The notes under the pieces are model-generated. The model saw only the letters and a list, made by a program, of their open reading frames with translations. It made no database searches and was not told the DNA's origin. Of a DNA stretch of 29,209 nt, positions 7,924-15,930 are shown piece after piece. Made by a program: the position numbers and the translations under genes. The DNA comes from a virus, in the IMG/VR virus record IMGVR_UViG_3300023243_000398, positions 1 through 29,209 of that record. One strand, written 5' to 3'. Every line of letters starts with the position of its first letter. Position 1 is the first letter of the stretch.

Positions 7924-8759
7924 ACAGATTCTTGCTCTACCTTTAGGATTTCAATGATGCGTTCTCGTTGTGCTTCTGGACGTTTTGGAATAATATCAAA
8001 ACAACGTTCGCAATACTTTTCGTAGTCAAACAATTGATAGTTCATCATCTTATCAATGTTTTCTTTAGTAACATCAAACTGTCTAGAACCGTTGATTACT
8101 TTTCTACTACAGTGACGAATTTTCTTAATTTCAAAATCAAATACCGGAACTAGCGGAAACTTAGCACAAACACGACGATCAATTTCGGGTGCTTGTACAG
8201 GTGTATGGTCTTTAAAGAAGTCAGGGGATCTTGAATTGTATTCCTTAAACTCGGTGTTCTTATGTTTGAGATATGACAAGTCGTGTTTATCTCGATAGTT
8301 AAAGTAACCAGGAGTCTCGATAATTAAGTTATAATTGTTTAGATCATTTGGTTCAAAGAAATCATAATTGCCTAACTTCTCAATTCGATCTTCATAAAAG
8401 TCTAATACCAAATGTTCGATGTAAATGATTTCTGGATCTTCTAATACTTCGGGGTAAAACTTACGAATTAAAGAATTTGAAAGAACTTGGACAACAAGAT
8501 TAGGATGCTTTTTAATTTCAGCAATAATTTCTTGTAAGTTTTTAACAAGAGCAGGTTCGCCTCCTAATAAACAAATGCGTGTCTTATACGGAGCAAGACC
8601 TTCTAAGATAGTTCTTACGAAATCCATATCTACATCTAGATTCCGCATTTCTAATGTCCATGCAGTACAATAGTGACAACTCTTATTACAACTCTTTGTC
8701 ATATAAAAGTCTACAGTACGATATTCTGAACCTTTTAAATCTTCAAGTGTCAATGCCAT
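7920..8759 (-). CDS. radical SAM protein with C-terminal auxiliary Cys cluster
   Basis: 279 residues. C24-x3-C28-x2-C31 (SCNKSCHYC) is the SAM-cluster motif, and LLGGEPA follows with GGEP at 66-69. Four later Cys (C198, C217, C250, C253, the last two as YCERC) look like a short twitch/SPASM-type auxiliary Fe-S site. Enzymes of this build often act on peptides or on small polar substrates through a deoxyadenosyl radical; the substrate is unknown here. It overlaps the nitroreductase-like gene by 17 nt upstream and the carbamoyltransferase by 4 nt downstream, so it is fully embedded in the operon. The sequence is quite unlike the other three radical SAM proteins of the window beyond the core motif, so it is not a recent duplicate. 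Confidence 0.88.
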   Translation of the reverse strand: MALTLEDLKGSEYRTVDFYMTKSCNKSCHYCTAWTLEMRNLDVDMDFVRTILEGLAPYKTRICLLGGEPALVKNLQEIIAEIKKHPNLVVQVLSNSLIRKFYPEVLEDPEIIYIEHLVLDFYEDRIEKLGNYDFFEPNDLNNYNLIIETPGYFNYRDKHDLSYLKHKNTEFKEYNSRSPDFFKDHTPVQAPEIDRRVCAKFPLVPVFDFEIKKIRHCSRKVINGSRQFDVTKENIDKMMNYQLFDYEKYCERCFDIIPKRPEAQRERIIEILKVEQESV

Positions 8760-9477
8760 TAATAGTTACCTTTGTATATTTTTTAAAAGTTGGAAATTTC
8801 CAGTGTTCATCTAATTCGCCTGTTCTAAACTTCTCTGGTACATCTTTATTTAACACGTCTGTATGTTGAGTACGTTCAAGATGGCTATTTGGAAATCCTA
8901 CACCTACAAGTAATTTAGGATTTTGTTTTATTCCTAGTATATCACGTATCGGTTTTGTATCTAATGCTGAACAAATACCTGTTGTATACCCTAACAATCC
9001 TGCTGAAAGTATAAGTTCACCAACAGAAATCCCCATTGAGTACGCGACTTGTTCTCCGTATACTTTTGCCGCATTACTATTTGGATTTTCTTTAGCAGCT
9101 CTATGTTGACTTCCTCGAGTGTCTCCGTGCTCTGCAACATATACAAATAGTGCATTAGCATATACTTGCGAGTTGGTTACTGATTTGGCATCATTCTGTA
9201 TAAAGACATCGTTTTCTACACTAAAACTTTCGTCTTGATCTTGTTGATCTCTAATCATTGTAAACTTTTTTGTATGACTGTATATTTGTTTAATTATATT
9301 CTGGTCAGTGTATACGTGTAAACTATAGTGTGTTTCGTTTTGTTTTGTTGGAGAATTAATAACAGTATGTATAAGTGTATCTAAATCTTCTTGAGGTATA
9401 GATTTAGTTAGGTCATAATTACGTTGTGCCCTGTTAGTAATTTTAGAAGCATTTTTTATTTGATCTCTTATATCCAT
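8743..9477 (-). CDS. nitroreductase-fold FMN protein, third of a tandem trio
   Basis: 244 residues. The start has Arg residues before the first long helix (NRAQRNYDL, 15-23), then SPTKQN at 42-47, the place where family members hold FMN phosphate and ring (SPS-x2-N). The central helix GISVGELILSAGLLGYTTG (149-167) is the classic nitroreductase segment, followed by LLVGVGFPN at 189-197. Known members move hydride from NAD(P)H through FMN to nitro groups, quinones or ene/azoline substrates. The substrate is unknown here. It overlaps the second nitroreductase-like gene by 10 nt. It is the closest of the three to ordinary nitroreductases in the central helix; an extra segment at about 75-105 is specific to it. 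Confidence 0.85.
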   Translation of the reverse strand: MDIRDQIKNASKITNRAQRNYDLTKSIPQEDLDTLIHTVINSPTKQNETHYSLHVYTDQNIIKQIYSHTKKFTMIRDQQDQDESFSVENDVFIQNDAKSVTNSQVYANALFVYVAEHGDTRGSQHRAAKENPNSNAAKVYGEQVAYSMGISVGELILSAGLLGYTTGICSALDTKPIRDILGIKQNPKLLVGVGFPNSHLERTQHTDVLNKDVPEKFRTGELDEHWKFPTFKKYTKVTINGIDT

Positions 9478-10133
9478 TTTAATATCTCTTCCAAATTTGG
9501 TTTAAGGTCATCAGCAAATCTTAATTCAGTTACTTTATTTCTTCTTGGTACATCACAGTAGCCCATAGCCCCAATTAATATGGGATTGTGTTTAATTATT
9601 GGAAGTGTAGACCATTTTTCAACTTTACTAGGAAAGCAACCGGTGTAATTAACTTGCATTCCTTTTTCTAAAGCAAACGCAGATAAGTTAGCCGCAAACA
9701 ATCCTACTTCAATTGCGGCAGGTCTTATTACATCAGATAGTTGTGATTCATGCATTTGTTCATAGTGATTATTTTCATTATCGATAGTTTTTTGTACAAA
9801 CGGATTAGGGTTACCTACTCGTTGACTAAAAATAATTGTGTAGGGAGCGTCTTTTAAATAAAGGAAGTTTGGATTATCACCTTCCTCTGTATGCCCTTTA
9901 GTAGCATTTTGATTATGAGATTTTTTGTTTCCTCTAGCCAAATTTAATAAAGCAAGTTTTTCTTGTTTAGCATTGGGTCCTAGTATAGTAATTTCATAAG
10001 GCATAAAGTTATTCTTTGACGGCGTTACTTTCCAGGCTTTAAATAATATTTCTTCTATGTCACTCTGAGGCGGAACATCTTCTTTAAATCGGTATACATG
10101 TTTTCTTGAATCTAAAAGTTGTAACATATCCAT
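9468..10133 (-). CDS. nitroreductase-fold FMN protein, second of a tandem trio
   Basis: 221 residues. SRKHVYRF at 9-16 gives the basic FMN-phosphate residues, VTPSKNN at 36-42 the second FMN loop, and EVGLFAANLSAFALEKGM (about 142-159) the long dimer helix; PILIGAMGY at 184-192 is the closing strand. The stretch WSTLPIIKHNPILIGAMG is matched by WSSLPEITESPIIIVQIG in the next gene upstream, so these two are closer to each other than either is to the third. Role: FMN-dependent oxidoreductase with unknown substrate. One base of overlap (TAATG) joins it to the gene at 10133, and 10 nt to the gene at 8743. An obligate heteromer of the three subunits is possible. Confidence 0.82.
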   Translation of the reverse strand: MDMLQLLDSRKHVYRFKEDVPPQSDIEEILFKAWKVTPSKNNFMPYEITILGPNAKQEKLALLNLARGNKKSHNQNATKGHTEEGDNPNFLYLKDAPYTIIFSQRVGNPNPFVQKTIDNENNHYEQMHESQLSDVIRPAAIEVGLFAANLSAFALEKGMQVNYTGCFPSKVEKWSTLPIIKHNPILIGAMGYCDVPRRNKVTELRFADDLKPNLEEILKWI

Positions 10134-10921
10134 TATTTGTTAAACCTTACTACATCATCTAAATTAGGTTTGTTTTCCCAGTGTATATCATTAGGATTCA
10201 TACTATTACTAGCAAAATAATCATCAACATCGGCTACATGTCCTATTTGTACAATTATAATAGGAGACTCAGTGATTTCAGGTAAACTACTCCAATCTAG
10301 CCCGTTTTTATTTTTGTCTTTACTGTATTCTCCACTATTACCTTTCCAAACCCATTCGGGAAAAGATTTAATATACGAAATTGCTAAGTCATTTTCTAAA
10401 CAAAGACCGGCTAAACATTTTATAAACATACCAATCTCAACACATGCTAGTGCTTTATTAGCATTTCCTCTAAATCTTTTTGGATCAATTTGAGTAAATC
10501 TATTGTAATCGTTGTGTAGCTTAGAATATTCTTTTATAAAGTTATTTGCTTCGCATAGTCTTTGTTCAAATACTAATATCCAAGGTGATATACGCATATC
10601 ATTGCCTTCGTCGTCTAATACATAATCTTTAACATTAATAGTACCTGCTGCTGATTTAATCATACCGTCTTTATTTTCACTGTCCATGTGATTGACTGAA
10701 CCAGTTTTATATAAGGAACAAATTTGTCCAATAATTTGTTTCTTTTCTAGATCATTAGGTCCATATGCATGAATCTTGAATGGAAACATATTTTGCTTTG
10801 ACGGAGCAATTTTCATTGTTCGTTCTAATATATCCTGTATTGTTTCTTTTGACGGCAACCTTTTTTGGTCCCAGGCCGCTCTAATTTGTCTTCTTTTGCC
10901 AAAAAGTTTTTCAATACTCAT
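10133..10921 (-). CDS. nitroreductase-fold FMN protein, first of a tandem trio
   Basis: 262 residues, the most divergent of the trio. GKRRQIR at 8-14 and APSKQN at 39-44 occupy the FMN-binding positions; VEIGMFIKCLAGLCLEN (from 161) is the central helix and PIIIVQIG (220-227) the closing strand. Insertions near 70-110 and 190-210 lengthen it. Role as a flavin oxidoreductase is inferred; substrate unknown. AGGAGAG just ahead of the ATG gives a strong ribosome site. Its ATG overlaps the stop of the aminotransferase gene (ATGA, 10918-10921). If one of the three lost catalysis, this one, with Ile-Arg instead of a Tyr/Ser-Arg pair at the N-terminus, is a candidate. Confidence 0.8.
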   Translation of the reverse strand: MSIEKLFGKRRQIRAAWDQKRLPSKETIQDILERTMKIAPSKQNMFPFKIHAYGPNDLEKKQIIGQICSLYKTGSVNHMDSENKDGMIKSAAGTINVKDYVLDDEGNDMRISPWILVFEQRLCEANNFIKEYSKLHNDYNRFTQIDPKRFRGNANKALACVEIGMFIKCLAGLCLENDLAISYIKSFPEWVWKGNSGEYSKDKNKNGLDWSSLPEITESPIIIVQIGHVADVDDYFASNSMNPNDIHWENKPNLDDVVRFNK

Positions 10922-11991
10922 ATTTCTCTCCTAACAATATTTATGACCTGCTCTATTTCGTCATTTGTAAGCCAAGCATGTATGGGCAGTGATAAAACTG
11001 TATTAGAGGCCGTCTTAGACTGCGTACAAGCGTCTCTCCTGCACTCTAAGCCGTCATACATACTGTTTGCACTCAACGGTGTTTCGTAGTGTATACTAGC
11101 ATTTAACGCATTCTTTACACGTTTACGGGTATCTTTATCTTCAAATCGCACTACATACTTATGGTAGTTATGATTAAGTCCATTGGACATTAGCTGTGTT
11201 ACTACGGGCAACTCTGCAAACGCTTGATTGTATTTGTGTGCTATTTGTTGTCTACGTTCTTGATTACGATCAGCATGACGTAATCGTAGGTTAATTATTT
11301 CCGCATTAAGCACATACATACGACTGTTGTATCCAATCATACTAAAGTCTTTATCTTTGCCATGACGCCTAGTCATCCTAACACGTTTAGCAATGTCTTC
11401 GTTATCAGTTAGTACAACTCCGCCACCATTTATACCTGCAATTACTTTATTTGAATTAAAACTATATACACTACAGTCTCCGATAGTACCTGCCCTTATA
11501 TTATGTAAACTACTACCCAAACTTTGTGCGGCATCTTCAATAAACAGTATATTGTTATCTTTGCAGAACTGTTGTATTTCTGTAGTGTCAGTCATATTAC
11601 CAAATAGGTGCGGATATATAATTGCTTTAACTTTATTACTATACATACGTTTGATGCTATTTAAACTAATATGATATGAATCTAAATCAATATCACAAAA
11701 TACAGGAGTAGCACCTACCATACTTGCACAAGCTGAACTTGATATCCAACTAAAGTCTGTTACTAGAACTTCATCACTGGATCCTATGCTGTGTGCTAAC
11801 AATGTAAAATGTAGTGCGTCTGTAGCACTTGCCACACTAACACAATACTTGCGACCCACGCGGTCTGCAAAGTCCCGTTCAAATTGCTCGTTGTTTTCAT
11901 AATTCATTTGACTCATAAATCGATCAAATGCTTCTAAATAGTCTTGTTTGTTTTCTTGGTACTCTCGGTCCCAGCCATCATATGCTATCAT
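10918..11991 (-). CDS. DegT/DnrJ/EryC1/StrS-type PLP aminotransferase
   Basis: 357 residues, normal for the family. VSVASATDALHFTLLA at 51-66 is the PLP-phosphate region, IEDAAQSLGS at 151-160 carries the pyridine-binding Asp (D153), and SVYSFNSNKVIAGINGGGV includes the predicted Schiff-base Lys, K182. MTRRHGKDKD follows at the usual place. Family members put an amino group on a keto sugar attached to a nucleotide, for O-antigens, glycan caps or antibiotic sugars. No dehydratase or epimerase for making the keto sugar is found in the window, so the substrate would come from the host or elsewhere in the phage. It meets the radical SAM gene by one base (TAATG) and the first nitroreductase by ATGA. 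Confidence 0.93.
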   Translation of the reverse strand: MIAYDGWDREYQENKQDYLEAFDRFMSQMNYENNEQFERDFADRVGRKYCVSVASATDALHFTLLAHSIGSSDEVLVTDFSWISSSACASMVGATPVFCDIDLDSYHISLNSIKRMYSNKVKAIIYPHLFGNMTDTTEIQQFCKDNNILFIEDAAQSLGSSLHNIRAGTIGDCSVYSFNSNKVIAGINGGGVVLTDNEDIAKRVRMTRRHGKDKDFSMIGYNSRMYVLNAEIINLRLRHADRNQERRQQIAHKYNQAFAELPVVTQLMSNGLNHNYHKYVVRFEDKDTRKRVKNALNASIHYETPLSANSMYDGLECRRDACTQSKTASNTVLSLPIHAWLTNDEIEQVINIVRREI

Positions 11992-12728
11992 TAGTCGCTT
12001 TGTCCTCTTCTGTGCCAGGCCATAAGTTGTTGTGATTTATGTGCCCATATTTCTCTTTTAATATATTTTTCTAAATGTTCGTCGCTAGGCTTAGTTAATT
12101 GAAAGTCTACATTCTTTCTTAAAATAGGGTTATTTGCGTTAAATCCTCTGTTTGTGTTAACTAGCAGTAATGCAAAGTCTTCTTCTTTGGCAATTTCGAT
12201 TGCTCTTTCAACTTCGTGCTCGTTATAGCCGAAGATAATATATTGCCAAACAATAGTATGACCTAGGTCTCTGCCTTGTTTCATGCGTTTCCATACGTCG
12301 TCGAAGTTTGATCCTATGCGATAAAGCTCGCTCTTTTTGTCAATGCCATCTACTCCAAAGTACCAGGCATTCTCACCTACACCGTAGCTGAATGCTTCGT
12401 CCCACCACTCGTCACTCTTGCCACTGCCTACAGTAGCAATCCTAACCTTCTTGCCCTTACCGTCGCATATTTTTAGTAAGTTTAAAAAGTTAGCATGATA
12501 TATTGGATCAGATATTTGCCCACAGAATGTTATACCATTGTCATAGTAGTCAAATATCTTTTGAAAGTTTTCTTCAGTTAGATCAAAGGATCGTCTTATT
12601 TGATCTTGACTGATAATTTTTTGTCGTATGCATTGCGGGCACTGAAATATACATCTATGAGAAGCATCGATATTAGGTCTTACTTTACGCTGGTGTATTG
12701 CGTAATCGTCAGTTATTCTTGATATCAA
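11991..12728 (-). CDS. radical SAM core protein without its own auxiliary domain
   Basis: 245 residues. C26-x3-C30-x2-C33 (RCIFQCPQC) is the SAM-cluster motif. CGQISDPIYH at 69-78 stands where most relatives have GGEP, a variation seen in some SPASM enzymes. The protein ends after the core barrel, and the Cys-rich part expected at the C-terminus is instead encoded by the gene just upstream (12709-13062). The start is a TTG at 12728; AGGGGG lies 7 nt before it and no later Met exists before the Cys motif, so TTG is the only sound choice. The gene overlaps the SPASM-like gene by 20 nt. Substrate unknown; neighbours suggest a sugar-derived or peptide intermediate. Confidence 0.85.
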   Translation of the reverse strand: MISRITDDYAIHQRKVRPNIDASHRCIFQCPQCIRQKIISQDQIRRSFDLTEENFQKIFDYYDNGITFCGQISDPIYHANFLNLLKICDGKGKKVRIATVGSGKSDEWWDEAFSYGVGENAWYFGVDGIDKKSELYRIGSNFDDVWKRMKQGRDLGHTIVWQYIIFGYNEHEVERAIEIAKEEDFALLLVNTNRGFNANNPILRKNVDFQLTKPSDEHLEKYIKREIWAHKSQQLMAWHRRGQSD

Positions 12729-13062
12729 TTACTAACCCCCTAGTTTCTTGTTTTTCGTCAGCTTTCATTTGATCTACATCAATGTCAACGCCGCACTTTT
12801 TCCTGCACATATAAGATGTGTTTTCTGGATCGTTTAGGAGTGTTTGAAAAAAGTTTTCCCATTGGTCAGATGTAAATATGTCTTCTAACTTTTCGTTGTT
12901 AGATAATAATAATTCTTCATCCTTCAAGCCGCACTCTTTAACATATCTGTACACTGGCGGATCATCTAACCAGCAACACGGCAACATAAATCCGTCTGAT
13001 GTATATGCTGCACCCTTGTTGTCTCTTGCTCCGAAGTCTAGGCATTTGGGTTTAATTTTCAT
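12709..13062 (-). CDS. stand-alone SPASM-like Cys-rich protein, probable partner of the radical SAM protein
   Basis: 117 residues with six well-placed Cys: C7, C29-C30 (FMLPCCWLDD), C44, C86 and C90 (MCRKKCGVD). The order and the CCW near a YTSDG segment resemble the SPASM/twitch auxiliary domain that binds extra [4Fe-4S] clusters at the end of radical SAM maturases; here it is a free protein. The next gene is a radical SAM core lacking this domain, and they overlap by 20 nt, so a split enzyme of two subunits is the natural reading (inference). In front it shares ATGA (13059-13062) with the glycosyltransferase-like gene. Alone it would have no catalytic SAM motif, as the C-x3-C-x2-C pattern is absent. 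Confidence 0.75.
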   Translation of the reverse strand: MKIKPKCLDFGARDNKGAAYTSDGFMLPCCWLDDPPVYRYVKECGLKDEELLLSNNEKLEDIFTSDQWENFFQTLLNDPENTSYMCRKKCGVDIDVDQMKADEKQETRGLVIDIKNN

Positions 13063-13916
13063 TTAACACTCTCTATTGCTGTTAGTATTGGTGCAATGTC
13101 TGGTTGTTTAATGTCACGCTTCCAGTAAACACTGCCACCGTCTTGTATTGTTTTATCTCTAAGGTATACTACATCTTTCTTATAGTATTTACACTCTTGA
13201 AATATGCGAGGTGCAGGATCAAATGTTTCTTTTGTGTAAACATAAGTTTCAAACATGCTCATAAGGTTTTCTACAGGTACAAATATATTGTTATTCTTTA
13301 TATTAACATACTTTTCGTCATATGTCAAGATCCCGTGATCAGGATAATCATCAATTACTCTTTCAACACTAGCATAGTATTCTGGATTTGTGCCTAAAAA
13401 CAAATGTTTAAATTGTATATTATCTGTGTGTGGTTTGTATATACTAAAATTAATAGTCTTTTCAAAATGCTCGCCAACGCCATTAGGATAAACTTCTGTG
13501 TCACACAAGTTAATTATTTTTTTAGGGTTATAAAATTGAACAGCCTTAGGATAACCGTCTACGTGATTTTCTGAATACACACTTATAATGTTGCTATCAA
13601 ATAAACGGTATAATATACGTTGTTGTGTATCTGTATAATCATTAAAGTTCTGCCAACTAAGTGTCATCATACTACGTCCCATAATGAGTGTGGTATCATC
13701 TAGTGCTGGAACATAATCGTTAACGAGTATATTTCGACAATGTATATATTTGCTTTTAATTGAAGCTAGATAATCTTCTTTAGTAAAGTTGCGATGTGTT
13801 ATAACAACAACCTGTGCAAGATATCCAGCATTATTAAGCATATCACAGTATTCATAGCTGTAATAGAATAACCCGTCTACCGGTTTGCTTGTAACAACAA
13901 TATTAATCATACACAT
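13059..13916 (-). CDS. GT-B-like glycosyltransferase or related protein, first gene of block 2
   Basis: 285 residues from the ATG at 13916. A longer frame from TTG at 13937 and a shorter ATG at 13910 exist, none with a good ribosome site; the conserved-looking part begins INIVVTSKPVDGLFYYSYEY, so an ATG start is favoured. The N-terminus reads as a Rossmann strand and long helix (EYCDMLNNAGY), and near the end TFDPAPRIFQECKYYKKDV looks like the donor-sugar end of GT-B enzymes (P-R-x-x-x-E-C with the glutamate contacting the nucleotide sugar). Substrate unknown. It opens the minus-strand operon and overlaps the SPASM-like gene by 4 nt. No clear sigma70 or late promoter was found just upstream on this strand. 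Confidence 0.55.
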   Translation of the reverse strand: MCMINIVVTSKPVDGLFYYSYEYCDMLNNAGYLAQVVVITHRNFTKEDYLASIKSKYIHCRNILVNDYVPALDDTTLIMGRSMMTLSWQNFNDYTDTQQRILYRLFDSNIISVYSENHVDGYPKAVQFYNPKKIINLCDTEVYPNGVGEHFEKTINFSIYKPHTDNIQFKHLFLGTNPEYYASVERVIDDYPDHGILTYDEKYVNIKNNNIFVPVENLMSMFETYVYTKETFDPAPRIFQECKYYKKDVVYLRDKTIQDGGSVYWKRDIKQPDIAPILTAIESVK

Positions 13917-13963
13917 ATTTAATCTAAAAATAGTCAAATAATACCAGTACTGAATCTTGCTCC

Positions 13964-13971
13964 TATAAATA
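13964..13971 (+). promoter_or_regulatory. T4-type late promoter TATAAATA
   Basis: A perfect TATAAATA octamer lies in the 106-bp divergent gap between the minus operon (start 13916) and the plus operon (start 14023), 51 bp before the latter. In T4-like phages this is the -10 element of late genes, read by gp55-gp33-RNA polymerase with the sliding clamp. It would place block 3 (2OG-like proteins, desaturase, radical SAM) under late control. The remaining bases of the gap hold no other feature I can support. Confidence 0.7.
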
Positions 13972-14022
13972 TGTATAGAGAAATCAAGGTTTTTATGGAC
14001 AAGGTATGAAAGATTTTAAATA

Positions 14023-14586
14023 ATGAAAGTAATTACGTTGCATGATTTTGGTGAAGACCGTTTTTTAAAAGAATTAAAAACATTTAGTGAACAAAACTTT
14101 AGTGGCGATAACCGAAACCGAGATTGGTTTCTGCGTATACCGCAAATATATAAAACTCGATTTAAGGAATGGTTCTTTCTTGTAGACAATAACGAGCTAA
14201 TTGCATTTGCAACAATTCAAGAGTTCTATTCAGGTTGCTACAGACTTCTAACCCGCACATACTATAATCCCGCTTATAGAAGAACCCACTTAGCATACGA
14301 ACATAATAAAAAAACACCTGCAATGTATTTGTTAGATAAACAAATAGAATATTTAACAGATTATAAAACATTGTTTATTTCTATGCAGGATATTAATCGA
14401 CGAAAGATTCTTACAAAAGTTATGAATAAAATAGGCGGCAGTTGGAAACTTCATCCTAATATGGTACAAACTTGTAAAGAAGTAGCAGATAAAAACTGCT
14501 GGCAGAATATTATTTTTACCGGTGAATCTGTCAATCTTCCTAACATTACTATTAATAAATGGAAAAAAATGAAAGGAACTATTTAA
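14023..14586 (+). CDS. GNAT-like acetyltransferase fold protein (tentative)
   Basis: 187 residues. Residues 51-66 (FFLVDNNELIAFATIQ) followed by CYRLLTRTYYNPAYRR (72-87) have the hairpin and strand order of the GNAT core, in which a cofactor-binding strand comes after. A later helix and NRRKILTKVMNKIGG (around 125-140) could be the acceptor side. The classic Q/R-x-x-G-x-G/A acetyl-CoA loop is not obvious, so this is only a fold suggestion. It is the first gene behind the late promoter; the ribosome site is weak (GAAAG). It ends just before the next ATG without spacing, so it belongs to the operon. Confidence 0.5.
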   Translation: MKVITLHDFGEDRFLKELKTFSEQNFSGDNRNRDWFLRIPQIYKTRFKEWFFLVDNNELIAFATIQEFYSGCYRLLTRTYYNPAYRRTHLAYEHNKKTPAMYLLDKQIEYLTDYKTLFISMQDINRRKILTKVMNKIGGSWKLHPNMVQTCKEVADKNCWQNIIFTGESVNLPNITINKWKKMKGTI

Positions 14587-15219
14587 ATGTCAAGCAGTTT
14601 ATATTCTATGCTTACAAACTACGGATCTATTATTATGTTAAAAAATAAATTAAGTCATACAAATAAATTTGTAGAATGGACCGAAGACACTTTTAATTAT
14701 GTACAATATAATCCTAGAAAAAAAATTGAAAGATTTGGACTTAGTCTTACTAGTTTAGACGGCGGCGTAACAGGCGTGCCTGACTTAGATAGTCTAAAAG
14801 AATATAATAAAGAACACAATACTAACCATACCGAACACGATTTCAATGTTCCAACTTCTGTATTAGAACACGATAAGCTAAAACAGTTTGTTGAGCCTAT
14901 TAAGAATAATATTTTTAGAAGTCATATTTTAAAATTGAATCCAGGCGGATACTTTCCCCCTCACCGTGATTATTACGGAACAGACTTTGGAAGTTTTAGA
15001 ATCATTGTACCTTTGCAAAACTGTAATCCTCCTAAATTTAACTTTGTAATAGAAGATAAGATACTACACTGGGAAACAGGACATATGTACTTTATGAATA
15101 CTGCAAAAACACATTATTTGTTTAATGCTAGTTTTGATCCTAGTTATTGGATTGTGTTTAATGTAAAAACAATAAAGGAAACTGTAGACTTTGTAATTAG
15201 AAATGTAGAGTTTGGATAA
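14587..15219 (+). CDS. 2OG-Fe(II) oxygenase-like (aspartyl hydroxylase-type cupin) protein
   Basis: 210 residues. LNPGGYFPPHRDYYG (117-131) gives an H126-x-D128 pair after a strand, FRIIVPL at 137-142 follows, and GHMYFMNTAKTHYLFN (165-180) provides the distal H176. This is the double-stranded beta-helix layout of Fe(II)/2-oxoglutarate hydroxylases, closest in order to the aspartyl/asparaginyl hydroxylase-like group. The 2-oxoglutarate-binding Arg cannot be fixed by eye. Likely reaction: hydroxylation of a C-H bond on an unknown substrate. Relatives of this type occur in many marine T4-like phages. The gene begins with the base after the previous stop and overlaps the next gene by one base (TAATG). 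Confidence 0.78.
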   Translation: MSSSLYSMLTNYGSIIMLKNKLSHTNKFVEWTEDTFNYVQYNPRKKIERFGLSLTSLDGGVTGVPDLDSLKEYNKEHNTNHTEHDFNVPTSVLEHDKLKQFVEPIKNNIFRSHILKLNPGGYFPPHRDYYGTDFGSFRIIVPLQNCNPPKFNFVIEDKILHWETGHMYFMNTAKTHYLFNASFDPSYWIVFNVKTIKETVDFVIRNVEFG

Positions 15220-15908
15220 TGAAGTTTGGACCTACACATACAATTTTTGATAGTTTTGACTCCCAATGGTGTTTAGAACAATGTCAACAAATCATTAATA
15301 ACTTTCCAATGACTGAGTCAAGTAACATAAGCGGTAAGTTTTTTCATACTTACAAAACTTGGCACTTTCACAAAACAAGTCAAATACCCATTATTAAAGA
15401 ATTTAATAATGTTGTAGAAAAACATAAACACCAATTTGAAAAAGTCTATAACAAGCCTCTAGAAATTGATTGGGTTGTGTTAGCATACACATCTGATGAC
15501 AGCAAAGAAATGAGTGTATGGCATAAAGATAGATATTATTTAGACGGACAGTTTCATATTACAGTTCAAGGAAATGCAAACATAGATATAGACAAAGACG
15601 GCAAAGTTTTTAATCTCCAAATTCCTAACGGAACTGCTTGGTATTTAAATGCTACGCATTATTATCATAAAATTCGTACAGGCAAGGGTAACGAAAGATT
15701 TGAATTAACTGCTCCTGTAAATATGCGTCCAGAATTGCGTGAATGGAAACTTAAAGCAAATCCTAATGATAAATGGCAACACGTTAAAGGAGATAATCCG
15801 GAATATGTTAAGTACAAAGAATTTTTAGTAAAGGGACAAGAACAAGCGGTGAGAGACGGAACAGCAAGTAATATAAGTGTTGCATATCCAGTAGATCTTC
15901 AGCCATAG
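15219..15908 (+). CDS. 2OG-Fe(II) oxygenase-like protein
   Basis: 229 residues. MSVWHKDRYYLDGQFHI holds H102-x-D104, IPNGTAWYLNATHYYHKI supplies the distal His (H150, with H147 nearby), and GNERFELTAPV gives R160 ten residues later, the usual place for the 2-oxoglutarate Arg. The set H-x-D, H, R is complete, so an active Fe(II)/2OG hydroxylase is likely, substrate unknown. The C-terminal 55 residues (after about 175) are a charged extension of no known role. It is joined to the gene before by TAATG. It is clearly different in sequence from the neighbouring 2OG-like proteins, so the operon holds distinct enzymes rather than copies of one. Confidence 0.78.
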   Translation: MKFGPTHTIFDSFDSQWCLEQCQQIINNFPMTESSNISGKFFHTYKTWHFHKTSQIPIIKEFNNVVEKHKHQFEKVYNKPLEIDWVVLAYTSDDSKEMSVWHKDRYYLDGQFHITVQGNANIDIDKDGKVFNLQIPNGTAWYLNATHYYHKIRTGKGNERFELTAPVNMRPELREWKLKANPNDKWQHVKGDNPEYVKYKEFLVKGQEQAVRDGTASNISVAYPVDLQP

Positions 15909-15930
15909 AAGATTTTAGGTAAATACTTAC

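Noticed and set aside
13910-13937. TTGACT at the minus-strand TTG codon 13937 as a -35 box, or as the true start of the GT-B-like gene
   Set aside because: No acceptable -10 lies 16-18 bp further on, and no ribosome site supports the TTG; an in-frame ATG follows within 21-27 nt.
13917-14022. tRNA, attachment site or origin in the divergent gap
   Set aside because: The gap is about 106 bp, shows no cloverleaf or repeats, and is explained by promoter sequence only.
15909-15930. GGTAAATA before the desaturase gene as a late promoter
   Set aside because: It departs from NATAAATA at the second and third bases and the gap is only 22 bp inside an otherwise continuous operon.
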